DNA of 64,000 bases, taken from the NCBI GenBank assembly GCA_905479915.1, contig CAJQOH010000021.1:1-64000 (forward strand), read 5' to 3'. The notes under the pieces were generated by a model. It did no database searches and was not told the DNA's origin. It worked only from the letters and a program-made list of their open reading frames with translations. Source of the stretch: an uncultured Flavobacteriales bacterium (GTDB taxonomy: Bacteria; Bacteroidota; Bacteroidia; Flavobacteriales_E; Vicingaceae). Positions 20,321 to 30,531 of the stretch are shown here, one piece after another (positions within the stretch are counted from its first letter, which is position 1; each line of letters opens with the position of its first letter). Made by a program: the position numbers and the translations under genes.

Positions 20321-21118
20321 TTGACCAAAATTCTTGTCTATATAATTATAATTATACCAGCAGTATTAATTGGTTTAGGTATTGCTGTATATATATTTCA
20401 AGAACGGTTAATCTTTCATCCAGATAAACTATCGGCTAAGTATAAGTATGTTTTCTCTGTTCCTTTCGAAGAACTTAATTATCAAACAGCAGATGGAAAT
20501 ACAATTAATGCACTTTTGTTTAAGGCAGAAAATGCTAAGGGAGTAATATATTACCACCATGGTAATGCAGGTGCTTTAGCATCTTGGGGCGAAAAATCGA
20601 TAGATTTTACAAGTAAGGGTTATGATGTTTTAATGTATGATTACCGAAGTTATGGGAAAAGTACAGGGAAAATAAGTAGTGAGAAAATGCTTTATGCGGA
20701 TGCAGCGATGATTTACAAAAAGTTGTTGTATGATTATAAGGAAAGAGATATCATCGTTTATGGAACCTCTTTAGGTACTGGTATAGCATCATACATTGCT
20801 TACAATAACAATCCAAAGAAACTTATTTTGGAGACACCTTACTTTAATTTTTACGATGTTGCGAAATTTCACTACCCGTATTTACCAAACTCAATACTCT
20901 TGCAATATCAATTTAAAACAAACAAATACATTTCTAAAGTGAGTAATCCGGTGTACTTATTTCATGGTACAGAAGATGAGACAATACCTTATAGTGCAAG
21001 TCAACGTTTATCTAAATTGTCGGAGAATATTATTTTATATACAATTGAGGAAGGTTCTCATAATAATCTAAATACTTTTGAAGAGTATCATAGTAGATTA
21101 AATGAAGTACTTAACTAG
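20321..21118 (+). CDS. Alpha/beta hydrolase (TTG start)
   Basis: YYHHGNAGALASW, YGTSLGTGIASYIA, YLFHGTEDETIP. Confidence 0.88.
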   Translation: MTKILVYIIIIIPAVLIGLGIAVYIFQERLIFHPDKLSAKYKYVFSVPFEELNYQTADGNTINALLFKAENAKGVIYYHHGNAGALASWGEKSIDFTSKGYDVLMYDYRSYGKSTGKISSEKMLYADAAMIYKKLLYDYKERDIIVYGTSLGTGIASYIAYNNNPKKLILETPYFNFYDVAKFHYPYLPNSILLQYQFKTNKYISKVSNPVYLFHGTEDETIPYSASQRLSKLSENIILYTIEEGSHNNLNTFEEYHSRLNEVLN

Positions 21119-22034
21119 GTCTCTTGTGTTTCCATCTTTTGTGAGACCATAACCATATTTCGGGTTGTTTGATGATATCTTGTTCTAATCTTTTTGTGTG
21201 CATTTCAGAAATTTCACCTTTATTGGTTTCTTTAGGGTTCTCACAGAGTAAGTCTGTAGTCATTTCATAGTGACCTCGTTTAACTCTGTTTAAACTTACG
21301 TAAATAACAGGGTAGTTTAATTTTTTAGCAATAACCTCAGTCCCCATAAATATAGGGGTGTCTTGGTTTAAAAAAGTGGTCCAATAAGCTTGGTTGGGTT
21401 GTGGTGTTTGGTCTGCAATAAAAGTAGTTGCACTCGAAGTTGTATTGTCGTTTAATTTTAACATCGTTCTATATGTTTCTGCCATAGGCATAATCTGAGT
21501 GCCAAATCTTACTCTTTTTTTATTGATTAAATTGTTAAAGTATTTGTTGGACAGAGGTTTGTAAATAACATGTAATTGGTAATCGGTATTTTCAGCCATT
21601 TCTGCTCCAGCCAGTTCGTAGTTTCCAAAATGACCCATTACAAAAATTACTTTACGGTTTTCAGTATAAAACCTTTCTAATAAAGAGTAATCTTTAAAAT
21701 GACATCGTTTTATCATCTCCTTTTTACTTAACGTAATAGACTTAATCATTTCTAGTACCCAGTCACAAAAAAAAGAATAAAACTCTTTTCGAATTTTATT
21801 GATTTCTTTTTCTGTTTTTTCAGGGAAAGAATTTTTAAGGTTTTCAGTTACAACACTTTTTCGATAACCAAAAACAATGTAGATGATAAAGTATAAAAAA
21901 TCAGATATTTTATAGAGAATCCAAAAAGGAAGTATAGATATAAAATAGATGAATGGTAGCGATATGTAATAAATAATAGCTTGCACTTCGACAAAAATAG
22001 TTAAAAAACAATTAGTGTTCATAGCTGGTATCAC
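21111..22034 (-). CDS. LpxL/HtrB-like lysophospholipid acyltransferase
   Basis: GHFGNYELAGAEMA, FIADQTPQPNQAYWTTFLNQDTPIFMGTEVIAKKLNYPVIYVS, WLWSHKRWKHK. Confidence 0.9.
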   Translation of the reverse strand: MIPAMNTNCFLTIFVEVQAIIYYISLPFIYFISILPFWILYKISDFLYFIIYIVFGYRKSVVTENLKNSFPEKTEKEINKIRKEFYSFFCDWVLEMIKSITLSKKEMIKRCHFKDYSLLERFYTENRKVIFVMGHFGNYELAGAEMAENTDYQLHVIYKPLSNKYFNNLINKKRVRFGTQIMPMAETYRTMLKLNDNTTSSATTFIADQTPQPNQAYWTTFLNQDTPIFMGTEVIAKKLNYPVIYVSLNRVKRGHYEMTTDLLCENPKETNKGEISEMHTKRLEQDIIKQPEIWLWSHKRWKHKRPS

Positions 22035-22058
22035 TATGTTTTAAAAGGCTTTTTAGTT

Positions 22059-22075
22059 TTGGCACAGCATTTGAA
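22059..22075 (+). promoter_or_regulatory. Candidate sigma-54 promoter (TTGGCAC-N5-TTGA)
   Basis: TTGGCACAGCATTTGAA resembles TGGCAC-N5-TTGC with one -12 mismatch; 12 nt before the first ATG. Confidence 0.45.
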
Positions 22076-22116
22076 AGAGGGGAGGTATGTTTAACAAAAT
22101 TATAGGAGGATTAATT

Positions 22117-22962
22117 ATGAAAAATTTAAGTTTAGTATTCGCATTATCACTTTTTAGTAACGTATTGTTCGGTCATGGAAATTATTCTTTAAACAATTAT
22201 AATTCAGATTTGAATGTTAAAATGTGGGATAACTCTAGTTTTATTATAACGGTAAACAATTCACCTGCAAGAAAGACTAGAAACTTTAATTTGAAAAACA
22301 TTCAACCGGGAAACCATTATGTTAAAATTGTAAAAAGAAGCAAGAATCATCATTACGGTCGTAAAAATAGTCGTCAATACGGTGGTTTTGTAGAAACAAT
22401 CTTTCAAGGTAACATTAGGGTTCCTGCTAAAAAAAATGTTTTTGTTAGTGTTGAAGGAAAAAACTGTTTGAACTTTAAGTTCTTTAAAAAGAATAATCAT
22501 CATAACAATGGTAATGGTTCTCATAACAATAATAGCCGAGGATACAATAACTATTATGGGCAAGGAGTTCAAAATGTAAATGTTGGCTGTCAATCATCAA
22601 ATTTTAAAGGTGGTAATTATGGAAATGCTCAATATGGAAATGCTCAATATGGAAGAGGGAGTTATGGACCAGTTGTGATGAGTAGTAATAGTTTTAATCG
22701 TTTGATGAATATTCTTAGAGAAGAACATTTTGATAGTGATAGGTTAGGAGTAGCTAAACAGGCATTAGCATCAAACAATATGAATGTTAATCAAGTATCG
22801 GCTATTGTAGAACAGTTTACTTTTGATAGCTCTAGATTAGATTTTGCTAAGTCGGCTTACAACAAAACAGTAGATAGAGAAAACTACTTTGTAATCAATG
22901 GAAAATTTGATTTTTCAAGTAGTGTTTCAGAATTGAACAATTATATTAGACACAATTCCTAA
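22117..22962 (+). CDS. Secreted DUF4476 protein (start at internal ATG; ORF opens at 22087)
   Basis: Signal peptide MKNLSLVFALSLFSNVLFG preceded by AGGAGG 7 nt upstream; C-terminal FNRLMNILREEHFDSDRLGVAKQAL...YNKTVDRENYFVI. Confidence 0.85.
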   Translation: MKNLSLVFALSLFSNVLFGHGNYSLNNYNSDLNVKMWDNSSFIITVNNSPARKTRNFNLKNIQPGNHYVKIVKRSKNHHYGRKNSRQYGGFVETIFQGNIRVPAKKNVFVSVEGKNCLNFKFFKKNNHHNNGNGSHNNNSRGYNNYYGQGVQNVNVGCQSSNFKGGNYGNAQYGNAQYGRGSYGPVVMSSNSFNRLMNILREEHFDSDRLGVAKQALASNNMNVNQVSAIVEQFTFDSSRLDFAKSAYNKTVDRENYFVINGKFDFSSSVSELNNYIRHNS

Positions 22963-22964
22963 AC

Positions 22965-22994
22965 AAAAACTCCCGAAATATTTCGGGAGTTTTT
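22965..22994. terminator. Bidirectional intrinsic terminator
   Basis: aaaaactcccgaaatatttcgggagttttt: perfect palindrome with A/T flanks between convergent genes. Confidence 0.95.
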
Positions 22995-24593
22995 TTATTG
23001 TTCGACCATTTCTGTTTTAAATTCTGAAGTAGTGTGGAAGGTGATTTCTGGGTAATCACTTTCTGCACTTTGCAATAAGAACCTTGTTTGTGCTAAAAAG
23101 ACATAGTTGTCATCTTTGTCTTTAGCAATGTTCGTTGCTTTACGTTTTATAAAGTCTTCTAATTTTTGTTCATTGTCAGTGGTCATCCAACATGCTTTAT
23201 AAAGGTTTTTGGCCTCAAAAGCAGCAGAAGCACCATATTCATGTTCTAAACGATATTGAATTACTTCAAACTGTAATTCTCCTACTGTTCCAACAATTTT
23301 ACGATTACCAGGTTGTTGGATAAATAATTGAGCAACTCCTTCATCAGTTAATTGTTGTATTCCTTTTTCCAACTGTTTAGTTTTCATAGGATCTTTGTTT
23401 ACCAATTCTTTAAAAATCTCAGGAGAAAAGCTAGGGATCCCTTGAAATTCCATTTTTTCACCTTCAGTTAAAGTATCTCCAATCTTAAAGTTTCCAGTGT
23501 CATACAATCCAATAACATCTCCAGGAAAAGCTTCTTCAATAACACTTTTGTCTTGAGCCATAAAACTAGTAGGGTTACTAAAACGCATTTTCTTATCTAT
23601 TCTAATGTGTTGGTAGAACTTATTACGTTCAAACTTCCCTGAACATATTCTTAAGAATGCGATACGATCTCTATGTTTAGGATCTAAATTGGCATGTATT
23701 TTAAAGATAAAACCACTAAATTTAGAATCGGTAGGGTTTACTACTTTGATATTTGTCTCTCTACTTCTTGGGAAAGGAGCAATCTTAACAAAGGTATCTA
23801 AGAGCTCTTGTACACCAAAGTTGTTTAAGGCACTACCAAAAAATACAGGAGCTAAATCTCCAGAGTTGTATCGTTCTACTTCAAATTCATCGTAAACACC
23901 TTCAATTAATTCAACATTTTCTCTTAGGTCATCAGCAGCTTCTCCAATTTGTTCGTTTAAAACTGGGTCGTTAATATCTTTAATGGAAACAATTTCTCGT
24001 TCCATTTTAGTTTTATTGCTATCAAATAAATTTAAGTGATTTTCAAACATGTTGTAGACTCCTTGAAAAGTACTTCCAATACCAATTGGCCAACTTAAAG
24101 GCCTAACATTGATTCCTAAATGAGATTCAATTTCATCCAATAAATCAAAAGGGTCTTGACCTTCACGATCCATTTTGTTAATGAATACGATTACAGGAGT
24201 TTTTCTCATCCTACAAACTTCCATTAGCTTTTTTGTTTGAGCCTCTACACCATTGGCACAATCAATTACCAAAATAACACTATCAACAGCAGTAAGTGTT
24301 CTGTAGGTGTCCTCAGCAAAATCTTTGTGTCCAGGAGTATCTAAGATGTTAATCTTAACATCTTTATAGTTAAAAGCCATTACAGAAGTTGCAACAGAAA
24401 TTCCTCTTTGCTTTTCTATTTCCATAAAATCGGAAGTAGCAGTTTTTTTAATCTTATTAGATTTTACGGCTCCTGCAGATTGAATTGCACCACCAAATAG
24501 TAGTAGTTTTTCAGTTAGGGTAGTCTTTCCTGCATCAGGGTGACTAATAATTCCAAAGGTTCTTCTTTTGCTTATTTCTTGCTCTAAACTCAT
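22995..24593 (-). CDS. prfC: Peptide chain release factor 3
   Basis: [44 protein letters not shown]; translational GTPase motifs. ORF extends to 24650. Confidence 0.96.
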   Translation of the reverse strand: MSLEQEISKRRTFGIISHPDAGKTTLTEKLLLFGGAIQSAGAVKSNKIKKTATSDFMEIEKQRGISVATSVMAFNYKDVKINILDTPGHKDFAEDTYRTLTAVDSVILVIDCANGVEAQTKKLMEVCRMRKTPVIVFINKMDREGQDPFDLLDEIESHLGINVRPLSWPIGIGSTFQGVYNMFENHLNLFDSNKTKMEREIVSIKDINDPVLNEQIGEAADDLRENVELIEGVYDEFEVERYNSGDLAPVFFGSALNNFGVQELLDTFVKIAPFPRSRETNIKVVNPTDSKFSGFIFKIHANLDPKHRDRIAFLRICSGKFERNKFYQHIRIDKKMRFSNPTSFMAQDKSVIEEAFPGDVIGLYDTGNFKIGDTLTEGEKMEFQGIPSFSPEIFKELVNKDPMKTKQLEKGIQQLTDEGVAQLFIQQPGNRKIVGTVGELQFEVIQYRLEHEYGASAAFEAKNLYKACWMTTDNEQKLEDFIKRKATNIAKDKDDNYVFLAQTRFLLQSAESDYPEITFHTTSEFKTEMVEQ

Positions 24594-24635
24594 AATGAGG
24601 CAAAAGTACTTTTTACTTTTGTTATATACTATATA

Positions 24636-24665
24636 AAATCCCGCTAGCATCTACTAGCGGGATTT
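24636..24665 (-). terminator. Intrinsic terminator downstream of ssb
   Basis: aaatcccgctag-catcta-ctagcgggattt: 12-bp perfect stem, 6-nt loop. Confidence 0.85.
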
Positions 24666-24684
24666 AAGCAGGAATAAAAAATAA

Positions 24685-25023
24685 TTAATTCTTACCGCCT
24701 AACATTAAAATTTCATTCACTACAATTTCTGTTACATAACGTTTGTTTCCATCTTTATCATCATAACTGCGGTTGGTTAATTTACCTTCTATAGCTACCT
24801 CGTTTCCTTTTTGCACATATTTTTCAATAATGTCTGCAGTCTTCCCCCAGGCAACCAAATTGTGCCATTGAGTGTTTTCTATTTTTTCTCCCTTATCATT
24901 TTTATATGCTTCATTTGTTGCAATGGAAAATTTAGCAACTTTCTTTCCTGATTCTAAATTTTTAATTTCTGGATTCATTCCTAAGTTTCCGATTAATTGT
25001 ACGCTGTTTCTTAAATTGTTCAT
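24685..25023 (-). CDS. ssb: Single-stranded DNA-binding protein, short form (112 aa)
   Basis: OB-fold LRNSVQLIGNLGMNPEIK...WHNLVAWGKTADIIEKYVQKGNEVAIEGKL; ends LMLGGKN without an acidic tip. Confidence 0.92.
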   Translation of the reverse strand: MNNLRNSVQLIGNLGMNPEIKNLESGKKVAKFSIATNEAYKNDKGEKIENTQWHNLVAWGKTADIIEKYVQKGNEVAIEGKLTNRSYDDKDGNKRYVTEIVVNEILMLGGKN

Positions 25024-25137
25024 AATGTAAATTGTTTTAAGTTTTTTATTGTTAAACCCGATTCGTTCAGATTTGATGATGCAAAGTAAGGAGGGGGTGA
25101 AATATTTAATCGGTTCTTAAATGTTTACTTTCGTTTA

Positions 25138-25190
25138 TAGTCGGTTGTAATCACTTGTAGTCGTTTGTAATTGAATATTTAGTATATTTG
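25138..25190 (+). promoter_or_regulatory. Direct-repeat operator candidate plus TAnnTTTG -7 element
   Basis: tagtcggttgtaat (25138-25151) and tagtcgtttgtaat (25158-25171), 20-bp period; TATATTTG at 25183-25190, 4 nt before ATG 25195. Confidence 0.45.
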
Positions 25191-25194
25191 TATT

Positions 25195-25545
25195 ATGGAA
25201 AAAAAGAAATGTTTAGAATGCTTAGATCCCTTTGTAGGTAGGGTGGATAAAAAGTTTTGTTCAGACGGTTGTAGAAACTCTTACAACAATAAAATTAACA
25301 AAGACGGTAAGAACCTAATTAGAAATATAAATAACCGTTTAAGAAAAAATTGGAGAATTTTAGAAGAATTAAACCCAAAAGGTAAAGGAACAGTAAGTAA
25401 GAAAAAGTTGGATATGAAAGGATTCGATTTTAATTATATTACAGAAGTGTATACCACAAAAGCAGGAAAAGTATATTATTTCTGTTACGATCAAGGTTAT
25501 TCTGTTTTGGAGAACGATTTGTACATGTTGGTACGAAAAGATTAA
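25195..25545 (+). CDS. Small zinc-ribbon protein (DUF2116-like)
   Basis: N-terminal CLECLDPF...FCSDGCRNSYNNK cysteine motif. Confidence 0.7.
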   Translation: MEKKKCLECLDPFVGRVDKKFCSDGCRNSYNNKINKDGKNLIRNINNRLRKNWRILEELNPKGKGTVSKKKLDMKGFDFNYITEVYTTKAGKVYYFCYDQGYSVLENDLYMLVRKD

Positions 25546-25617
25546 ATAACAAAACCATGTTTACAACATTGCACGGTTCTTGTAAGAATAAGATACATTT
25601 CTCTTTTTCTTTGAATT

Positions 25618-26580
25618 ATGATTAAAATTATAAAAGACATACCGTTTACACTTGCTTTGTTAACTACTGTTAATCTAGCTGCACAGCCATTTTTAAATCA
25701 AGATAGGGTAGTTGAAGTTTCTGGATTACACGAATCATTAAATTATCAATTCATAGAAAATCAGCAATTATTTAAAGATGGTTGGGATAAATTAGAACAG
25801 CCAAATTTTTGGAGAACTCTTATGACGATGGAAGACGATTCTGCTTTAATCAATATTGGAAGTACGCGTCAGATTATAAGAAAAGTTGCAGTTAAAGACT
25901 GGAATAAGATGTCTGATGATGGTAAGAACGCTGTTAGAGATAGTGTTAAAAAACATTATGATTTACCAGATGAAGAGCACGTTTATATGACTTCTGGTAA
26001 AAAAGCATTTTATGATTTTGAAAAAGTAATACCAAGTATTGGAAGGGGGATAGAAATATTTACTGAAAATAAAGTAGACCCCTTTTATGCTCAAGCCATT
26101 CTGTTAATAGAAAGCCCTAATAAAATGCAGAAGTCTCCAGTTGGAGCTTATGGTTCTTTTCAAATTATGAGAAAAGTTGCAATTAACTTGGGGTTAAAAG
26201 TGAATAGGTATGTAGATGAACGGAAGGATTTTGACAAATCAGCATGGGCTTCGGCCAAATTAATTAGAACTATTTGTATACCAGAAACCAATAAGATTCT
26301 AGATAAAAAAGGCATCAAATATAACCCAAATGATTTATGGTATAAGTTGTTGGTATTGCATACCTATCATGCAGGAGCAGGAAATGTAGGCAATGCTATT
26401 AACTATATCAATCCTGTAAAAGGGAGTATGAAACTGATTACTACATTGTGGCAAACTGAAGTAGGAAGCTTTAGGAATGCGTCTCAAAATTATTCTCAAC
26501 TGGCATTGGCTTCATTAATAGAGTTGGATAACATTATCCATGAAAAAGGAAAGTCAATCTACTATTGTCCTTCTTATTAG
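25618..26580 (+). CDS. Lytic transglycosylase (SLT-like)
   Basis: AILLIESPNKMQKSPVGAYGSFQIMRKVA and LVLHTYHAGAGNVGNAIN. Confidence 0.78.
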   Translation: MIKIIKDIPFTLALLTTVNLAAQPFLNQDRVVEVSGLHESLNYQFIENQQLFKDGWDKLEQPNFWRTLMTMEDDSALINIGSTRQIIRKVAVKDWNKMSDDGKNAVRDSVKKHYDLPDEEHVYMTSGKKAFYDFEKVIPSIGRGIEIFTENKVDPFYAQAILLIESPNKMQKSPVGAYGSFQIMRKVAINLGLKVNRYVDERKDFDKSAWASAKLIRTICIPETNKILDKKGIKYNPNDLWYKLLVLHTYHAGAGNVGNAINYINPVKGSMKLITTLWQTEVGSFRNASQNYSQLALASLIELDNIIHEKGKSIYYCPSY

Positions 26581-26641
26581 ATTAAAATATTTCTTTTATA
26601 TTAAATAATAATTTATATTTAGTTCATCAAACTAATAAGGT

Positions 26642-28075
26642 GTGAGCGAAATAGAACAATTAAAATCTAGGATAAAAGAATTAGAGCAAGAAAATGAACT
26701 TTTACTGAAGAAGGTTGCTCCTGTATTTCCTTCTGGGAATACAGTAAATGTTCCAGATCACTTCAAGGATATTTTTAATAAAGCCGAAAAAACTGTTGGA
26801 AAGTATTTTGAAGGTTTCTCTACAGACCCTTCAAAAGGAATAATTGAAATTAATGATGAGCGTTATGTTTTGTTAAGAGCTTCGTCTTTATCAGTTGGCT
26901 TTTTAAATATTATTAAGGATCTTTATTCTGATAAAGGTGAAAAGGAGGCGTTTCAAATAGGTAAGAATTTCCTATTTGATATTGCACATGTTATTGGTCT
27001 GGAGGATGCAAAAAAGTTTCATTTGTCTATGGAGTTGAAAGATCCTGTTGCAAAACTTTCTGCAGGGCCTATACACTTTGCGTATACTGGCTGGGCGTAT
27101 GTTGACATTTTACCAGAAAGCTCTCCATCTCCTGATGAGAATTATTACCTGAAATACAATCATCCATATTCTTTTGAAGCGGATTCATGGATAAAATCTG
27201 GAGTAAAATCAGATCAGCCTGTCTGTATTATGAATGCTGGGTATTCTTCTGGTTGGTGTGAAGAGAGTTTTGGAATAGAGTTAACTGCTGTAGAAATAAG
27301 TTGTAGAGCAAAGGGAGATGAGAAATGCACTTTTATAATGGCGCCTCCACATAAAATTGAAGAGTACGTTAAGTCTGAAGCTTTAGTTAATAAGGAGGAA
27401 GAGCCTTATGATGTTCCTTTATTTTTTGAGCGTAAAAAAGCTGAGGAAAAAATAAAACAATCTTTAGTTGAAAAAGATGTTTTATTAAAAGAGATACACC
27501 ATAGAGTTAAAAATAATTTACAAATTATTTCAAGCTTATTAAACCTTCAATCTAACTATTTGGATGATAAAGTTTCTGAGAAGCTATTCAAAGAAACCCA
27601 AAATAGGATTAAAACAATGGCGTTAGTACATGAAAAACTGTATAAGTCTGAAGATGTTGAATATGTAAATATTGAAGAGTATGCAACATCAATTGTTAGT
27701 CTGTTAAGTTATTCTTATGATAAAGAATTTATTGATGTTGAATATGATTTTAATACAGATGGCATAGGGCGGTTTGATATTGAAAAAGCTATCCCTTGTG
27801 GACTAATCATAAATGAAATTATTTCAAATTCATATAAATATGGATTTCCAAAGCGCTTAAATGGAAAAATTAAGATAGGATTAAAAAAAGAGGGTGATTT
27901 TTGTGTGATGATAGTTTCCGATAATGGTATTGGGATGCCGGAAGAAATTGATTTGAATAATTCAAATTCATTAGGAATAGAGTTGATTCACTCCTTGGTA
28001 GATCAAATTGATGGCTCTATTGAAATTGGTTCTGAAAATGGAACGAAATATTTAATCAGTTTTCCAATAACTTAA
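26642..28075 (+). CDS. V4R-domain sensor histidine kinase (HisKA_2/HATPase), GTG start
   Basis: V4[42 protein letters not shown]; kinase: [44 protein letters not shown]. Confidence 0.85.
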   Translation: MSEIEQLKSRIKELEQENELLLKKVAPVFPSGNTVNVPDHFKDIFNKAEKTVGKYFEGFSTDPSKGIIEINDERYVLLRASSLSVGFLNIIKDLYSDKGEKEAFQIGKNFLFDIAHVIGLEDAKKFHLSMELKDPVAKLSAGPIHFAYTGWAYVDILPESSPSPDENYYLKYNHPYSFEADSWIKSGVKSDQPVCIMNAGYSSGWCEESFGIELTAVEISCRAKGDEKCTFIMAPPHKIEEYVKSEALVNKEEEPYDVPLFFERKKAEEKIKQSLVEKDVLLKEIHHRVKNNLQIISSLLNLQSNYLDDKVSEKLFKETQNRIKTMALVHEKLYKSEDVEYVNIEEYATSIVSLLSYSYDKEFIDVEYDFNTDGIGRFDIEKAIPCGLIINEIISNSYKYGFPKRLNGKIKIGLKKEGDFCVMIVSDNGIGMPEEIDLNNSNSLGIELIHSLVDQIDGSIEIGSENGTKYLISFPIT

Positions 28076-28153
28076 AATTTCGTTATAAACGGAATGAATA
28101 CTAATCTTTTTACTACTTTTATTTCACGAAAATATTTTTACTAAATTTCTTTT

Positions 28154-29707
28154 ATGGAAAAGTACGATTTATGTGTTATTGGTGGTGGAGCTGCAGGGTA
28201 TGCTGCGGCTATGAGAGCAATTGATTTTGAGAAAAGAGTTCTTTTGGTTGAGAAAGAAAAGTTGGGGGGAGCAGGTATTTATAATGGAGCGTTGTCTTCT
28301 AAAACATTGTGGGAGCTCTCTACAAGATATAGAAAGGTACAGGAGGATTTAGGTAAAAATGGAGAACGTAAGTTAGATGTTTCTTTTGAAGATGTTAAGG
28401 CATTGATGGAGGAAGCTGTTTTTGATCGTAAATTTCAGCTTACCTGCCATTTAAGAATAATACATGCTGAGACGAACTTGATTACTTATGAAAAAGGTTT
28501 GGCAAGTTTTGTCTCTGATAAAGAGATTAAAATAACTAAAGAGGATGGAAAAGAAGAGATTGTTTATGCTGAGCATACAATTATAGCTAGTGGAAGTCAC
28601 CCTAGAAAATTACCAAACACAGAGGTAGATGAAAAAATTATAATGACTAGTGATGGAATTCATCATATGGATGAATTTCCTAAGAGCTTAGTGATTGTTG
28701 GGGCAGGAGTTATAGGCTGTGAATATGCTACTATTTTTGCAAATTATGGGAAAACCAAGGTTTATTTAATAGATAGAGCAAAACGAATCTTACCGTTTGA
28801 AGATGAAGACATTTCTGAGTTAATTTCTAAAAACATGGAGAAGGAAGGCGTTGTAATACACCGCTCTGCAAGTTTAAAGAGGTTAGAGGTTAAGAATGGA
28901 ATGGTTGAGTATGAGATAGAATGTGCTGATGGAACCGTAGAAATTATAGAGGTTGAAAAAGCTTTATTATCAATTGGAAGGGTTCCAAACATTAAAGCAT
29001 TAAATATTGAGAATGCGGGTGTTAAGATGAGTAAGAGAGGAGTTCATATTGGAGATGTAGATACTCAAACAAGTGTTCCTCATATTTTTGCTGTTGGAGA
29101 TATATCTGGGAGAATACCTTTAGTTAATGTTGGTGAAAGAGAAGCAAGACATGCTGTAGTTAAAATGTTTGCCGATTTTCCTGTTAAACCAATAAACTAT
29201 GATAATGTTTCAACTATTATGTTCTTGAATCCAGTAGTAGCATCTGTTGGTGCTAACGAAAAGAATTTAAGAGAAGAGAATATACCATATCGTATGGCTA
29301 AAGTAGATTATTCTACAATTGCTAGAGCAATATCTATGGGAAAACCAGAAGGGTTTTTCAAGTTAATAGTTTCTGATGATGACGAAATGAAAGTTTTAGG
29401 AATGAGAGCTGCTGGAGCACATGCATCATCTGCAATTCAGAGTATAGCATTATTGATGTATATGAATAAAGGTATTGATGAATTGGCTCATATGATTCAC
29501 CCTCATCCATCTATTGTAGAGGGGGTTCAAGAAGCAGCAAGAATGTTACTTGGTAAATCTGTATATAAATCTGCAGTATTTAAAGATAAATTAAAGTGCT
29601 ATAGGTACAGAGATGGTGTAGAAACACCATTGAACATTATAGACGAAGAGAAGCTAATTAAGTTTGAAGATGTTGCTAAACATTTTCATGAAGGTCAAGA
29701 AGATTAA
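28154..29707 (+). CDS. Dihydrolipoamide dehydrogenase/SthA-like FAD oxidoreductase lacking both redox cysteines
   Basis: DLCVIGGGAAGYAAAMRAI; LGGAGIYNGALSSKTLWEL where GGxCxNxGCxPSK is expected; VIVGAGVIGCEYATIFANYG; MIHPHPSIVEG. Confidence 0.88.
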   Translation: MEKYDLCVIGGGAAGYAAAMRAIDFEKRVLLVEKEKLGGAGIYNGALSSKTLWELSTRYRKVQEDLGKNGERKLDVSFEDVKALMEEAVFDRKFQLTCHLRIIHAETNLITYEKGLASFVSDKEIKITKEDGKEEIVYAEHTIIASGSHPRKLPNTEVDEKIIMTSDGIHHMDEFPKSLVIVGAGVIGCEYATIFANYGKTKVYLIDRAKRILPFEDEDISELISKNMEKEGVVIHRSASLKRLEVKNGMVEYEIECADGTVEIIEVEKALLSIGRVPNIKALNIENAGVKMSKRGVHIGDVDTQTSVPHIFAVGDISGRIPLVNVGEREARHAVVKMFADFPVKPINYDNVSTIMFLNPVVASVGANEKNLREENIPYRMAKVDYSTIARAISMGKPEGFFKLIVSDDDEMKVLGMRAAGAHASSAIQSIALLMYMNKGIDELAHMIHPHPSIVEGVQEAARMLLGKSVYKSAVFKDKLKCYRYRDGVETPLNIIDEEKLIKFEDVAKHFHEGQED

Positions 29708-29737
29708 ATAAAGAAATTTTTACATTTCTTTATTTAA
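29704..29737. terminator. AT-rich bidirectional hairpin between convergent genes
   Basis: 14-bp perfect stem ttaaataaagaaat/atttctttatttaa with 6-nt loop, overlapping the stop of the upstream CDS. Confidence 0.55.
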
Positions 29738-30382
29738 GTTTTTAAGAATAGAGAAGGCTCTATCTACACTTTCGTCACCTACGATAATTGTAAATTCGTG
29801 CATAGTAGATATTAAATCTGAGATATTAATCCCTTCCCAAGCTAATTTTTTAAGGATAAAGTAATAAATCCCAGAAACATCAGCATTTTCACTAGGTAAC
29901 TTTATTGTAATAGAAGATAGTCCGCTTGTTTCTTGTACTAAAGTTTCTGCTTTAAATAGATTGTCTACATCATTATGTTCAGAATCACTTAGGATAATAC
30001 TTGTTTCATAAACACCTTGAGAAAAAGCGAAAAAGGTATCTTTTTTTCCTTTTAACCTATTTAATAATTCTGTTTGTTTGTCAATGATAGTGTCAGAATT
30101 AACAAATGTAAAGTAGGTAATTTTTGATCGAACAGTAATGTCTCCAAGTTTATTAATAACTTTTTTTACTTTTATTTTAAGGTTCGGATCAAACTTAGGT
30201 GAAAGTCTTTTTAAAGCCATAACGATAGCGCCTATCTGCACATCCTTATTAAGTTCTTCGTCAATTTCAGGTTTTATCTGCCTAGATAAAGAGGATAAAT
30301 TTATAATCCCTTCAGCTAAAGCTTCTTCTAAAAAAGGAGATTTCTTAATAATTTCTTCTACTATGACGTGTGTTGCTTTCAT
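29720..30382 (-). CDS. ACT-domain protein (aspartokinase-regulatory-like)
   Basis: C-terminal SSITIKLPSENADVSGIYYFILKKLAWEGINISDLISTMHEFTIIVGDESVDRAFSIL. Confidence 0.65.
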   Translation of the reverse strand: MKATHVIVEEIIKKSPFLEEALAEGIINLSSLSRQIKPEIDEELNKDVQIGAIVMALKRLSPKFDPNLKIKVKKVINKLGDITVRSKITYFTFVNSDTIIDKQTELLNRLKGKKDTFFAFSQGVYETSIILSDSEHNDVDNLFKAETLVQETSGLSSITIKLPSENADVSGIYYFILKKLAWEGINISDLISTMHEFTIIVGDESVDRAFSILKNLNKEM

Positions 30383-30531
30383 CTTTTATTATTTAACGAA
30401 TATTCCGCAAATATAGAATAAAAAAAACAAATTAGTTAAAAATTTAACAATCAAGATGTATTTTTTCGTTGAAAAGTAATGGGAAATGTTAAATGATTAA
30501 TTAGTTCATCAACTTTTTTTTTCGTTTTTTT

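Noticed and set aside
22261-22593. 110-aa minus-strand ORF inside the DUF4476 gene
   Set aside because: Low-complexity Ile/Thr-rich translation of the reverse strand of an Asn/Gly-rich coding region.
22619-22655. 15-bp repeat (YGNAQ) in the DUF4476 gene
   Set aside because: Just two copies in a low-complexity linker; ordinary for this type of protein.
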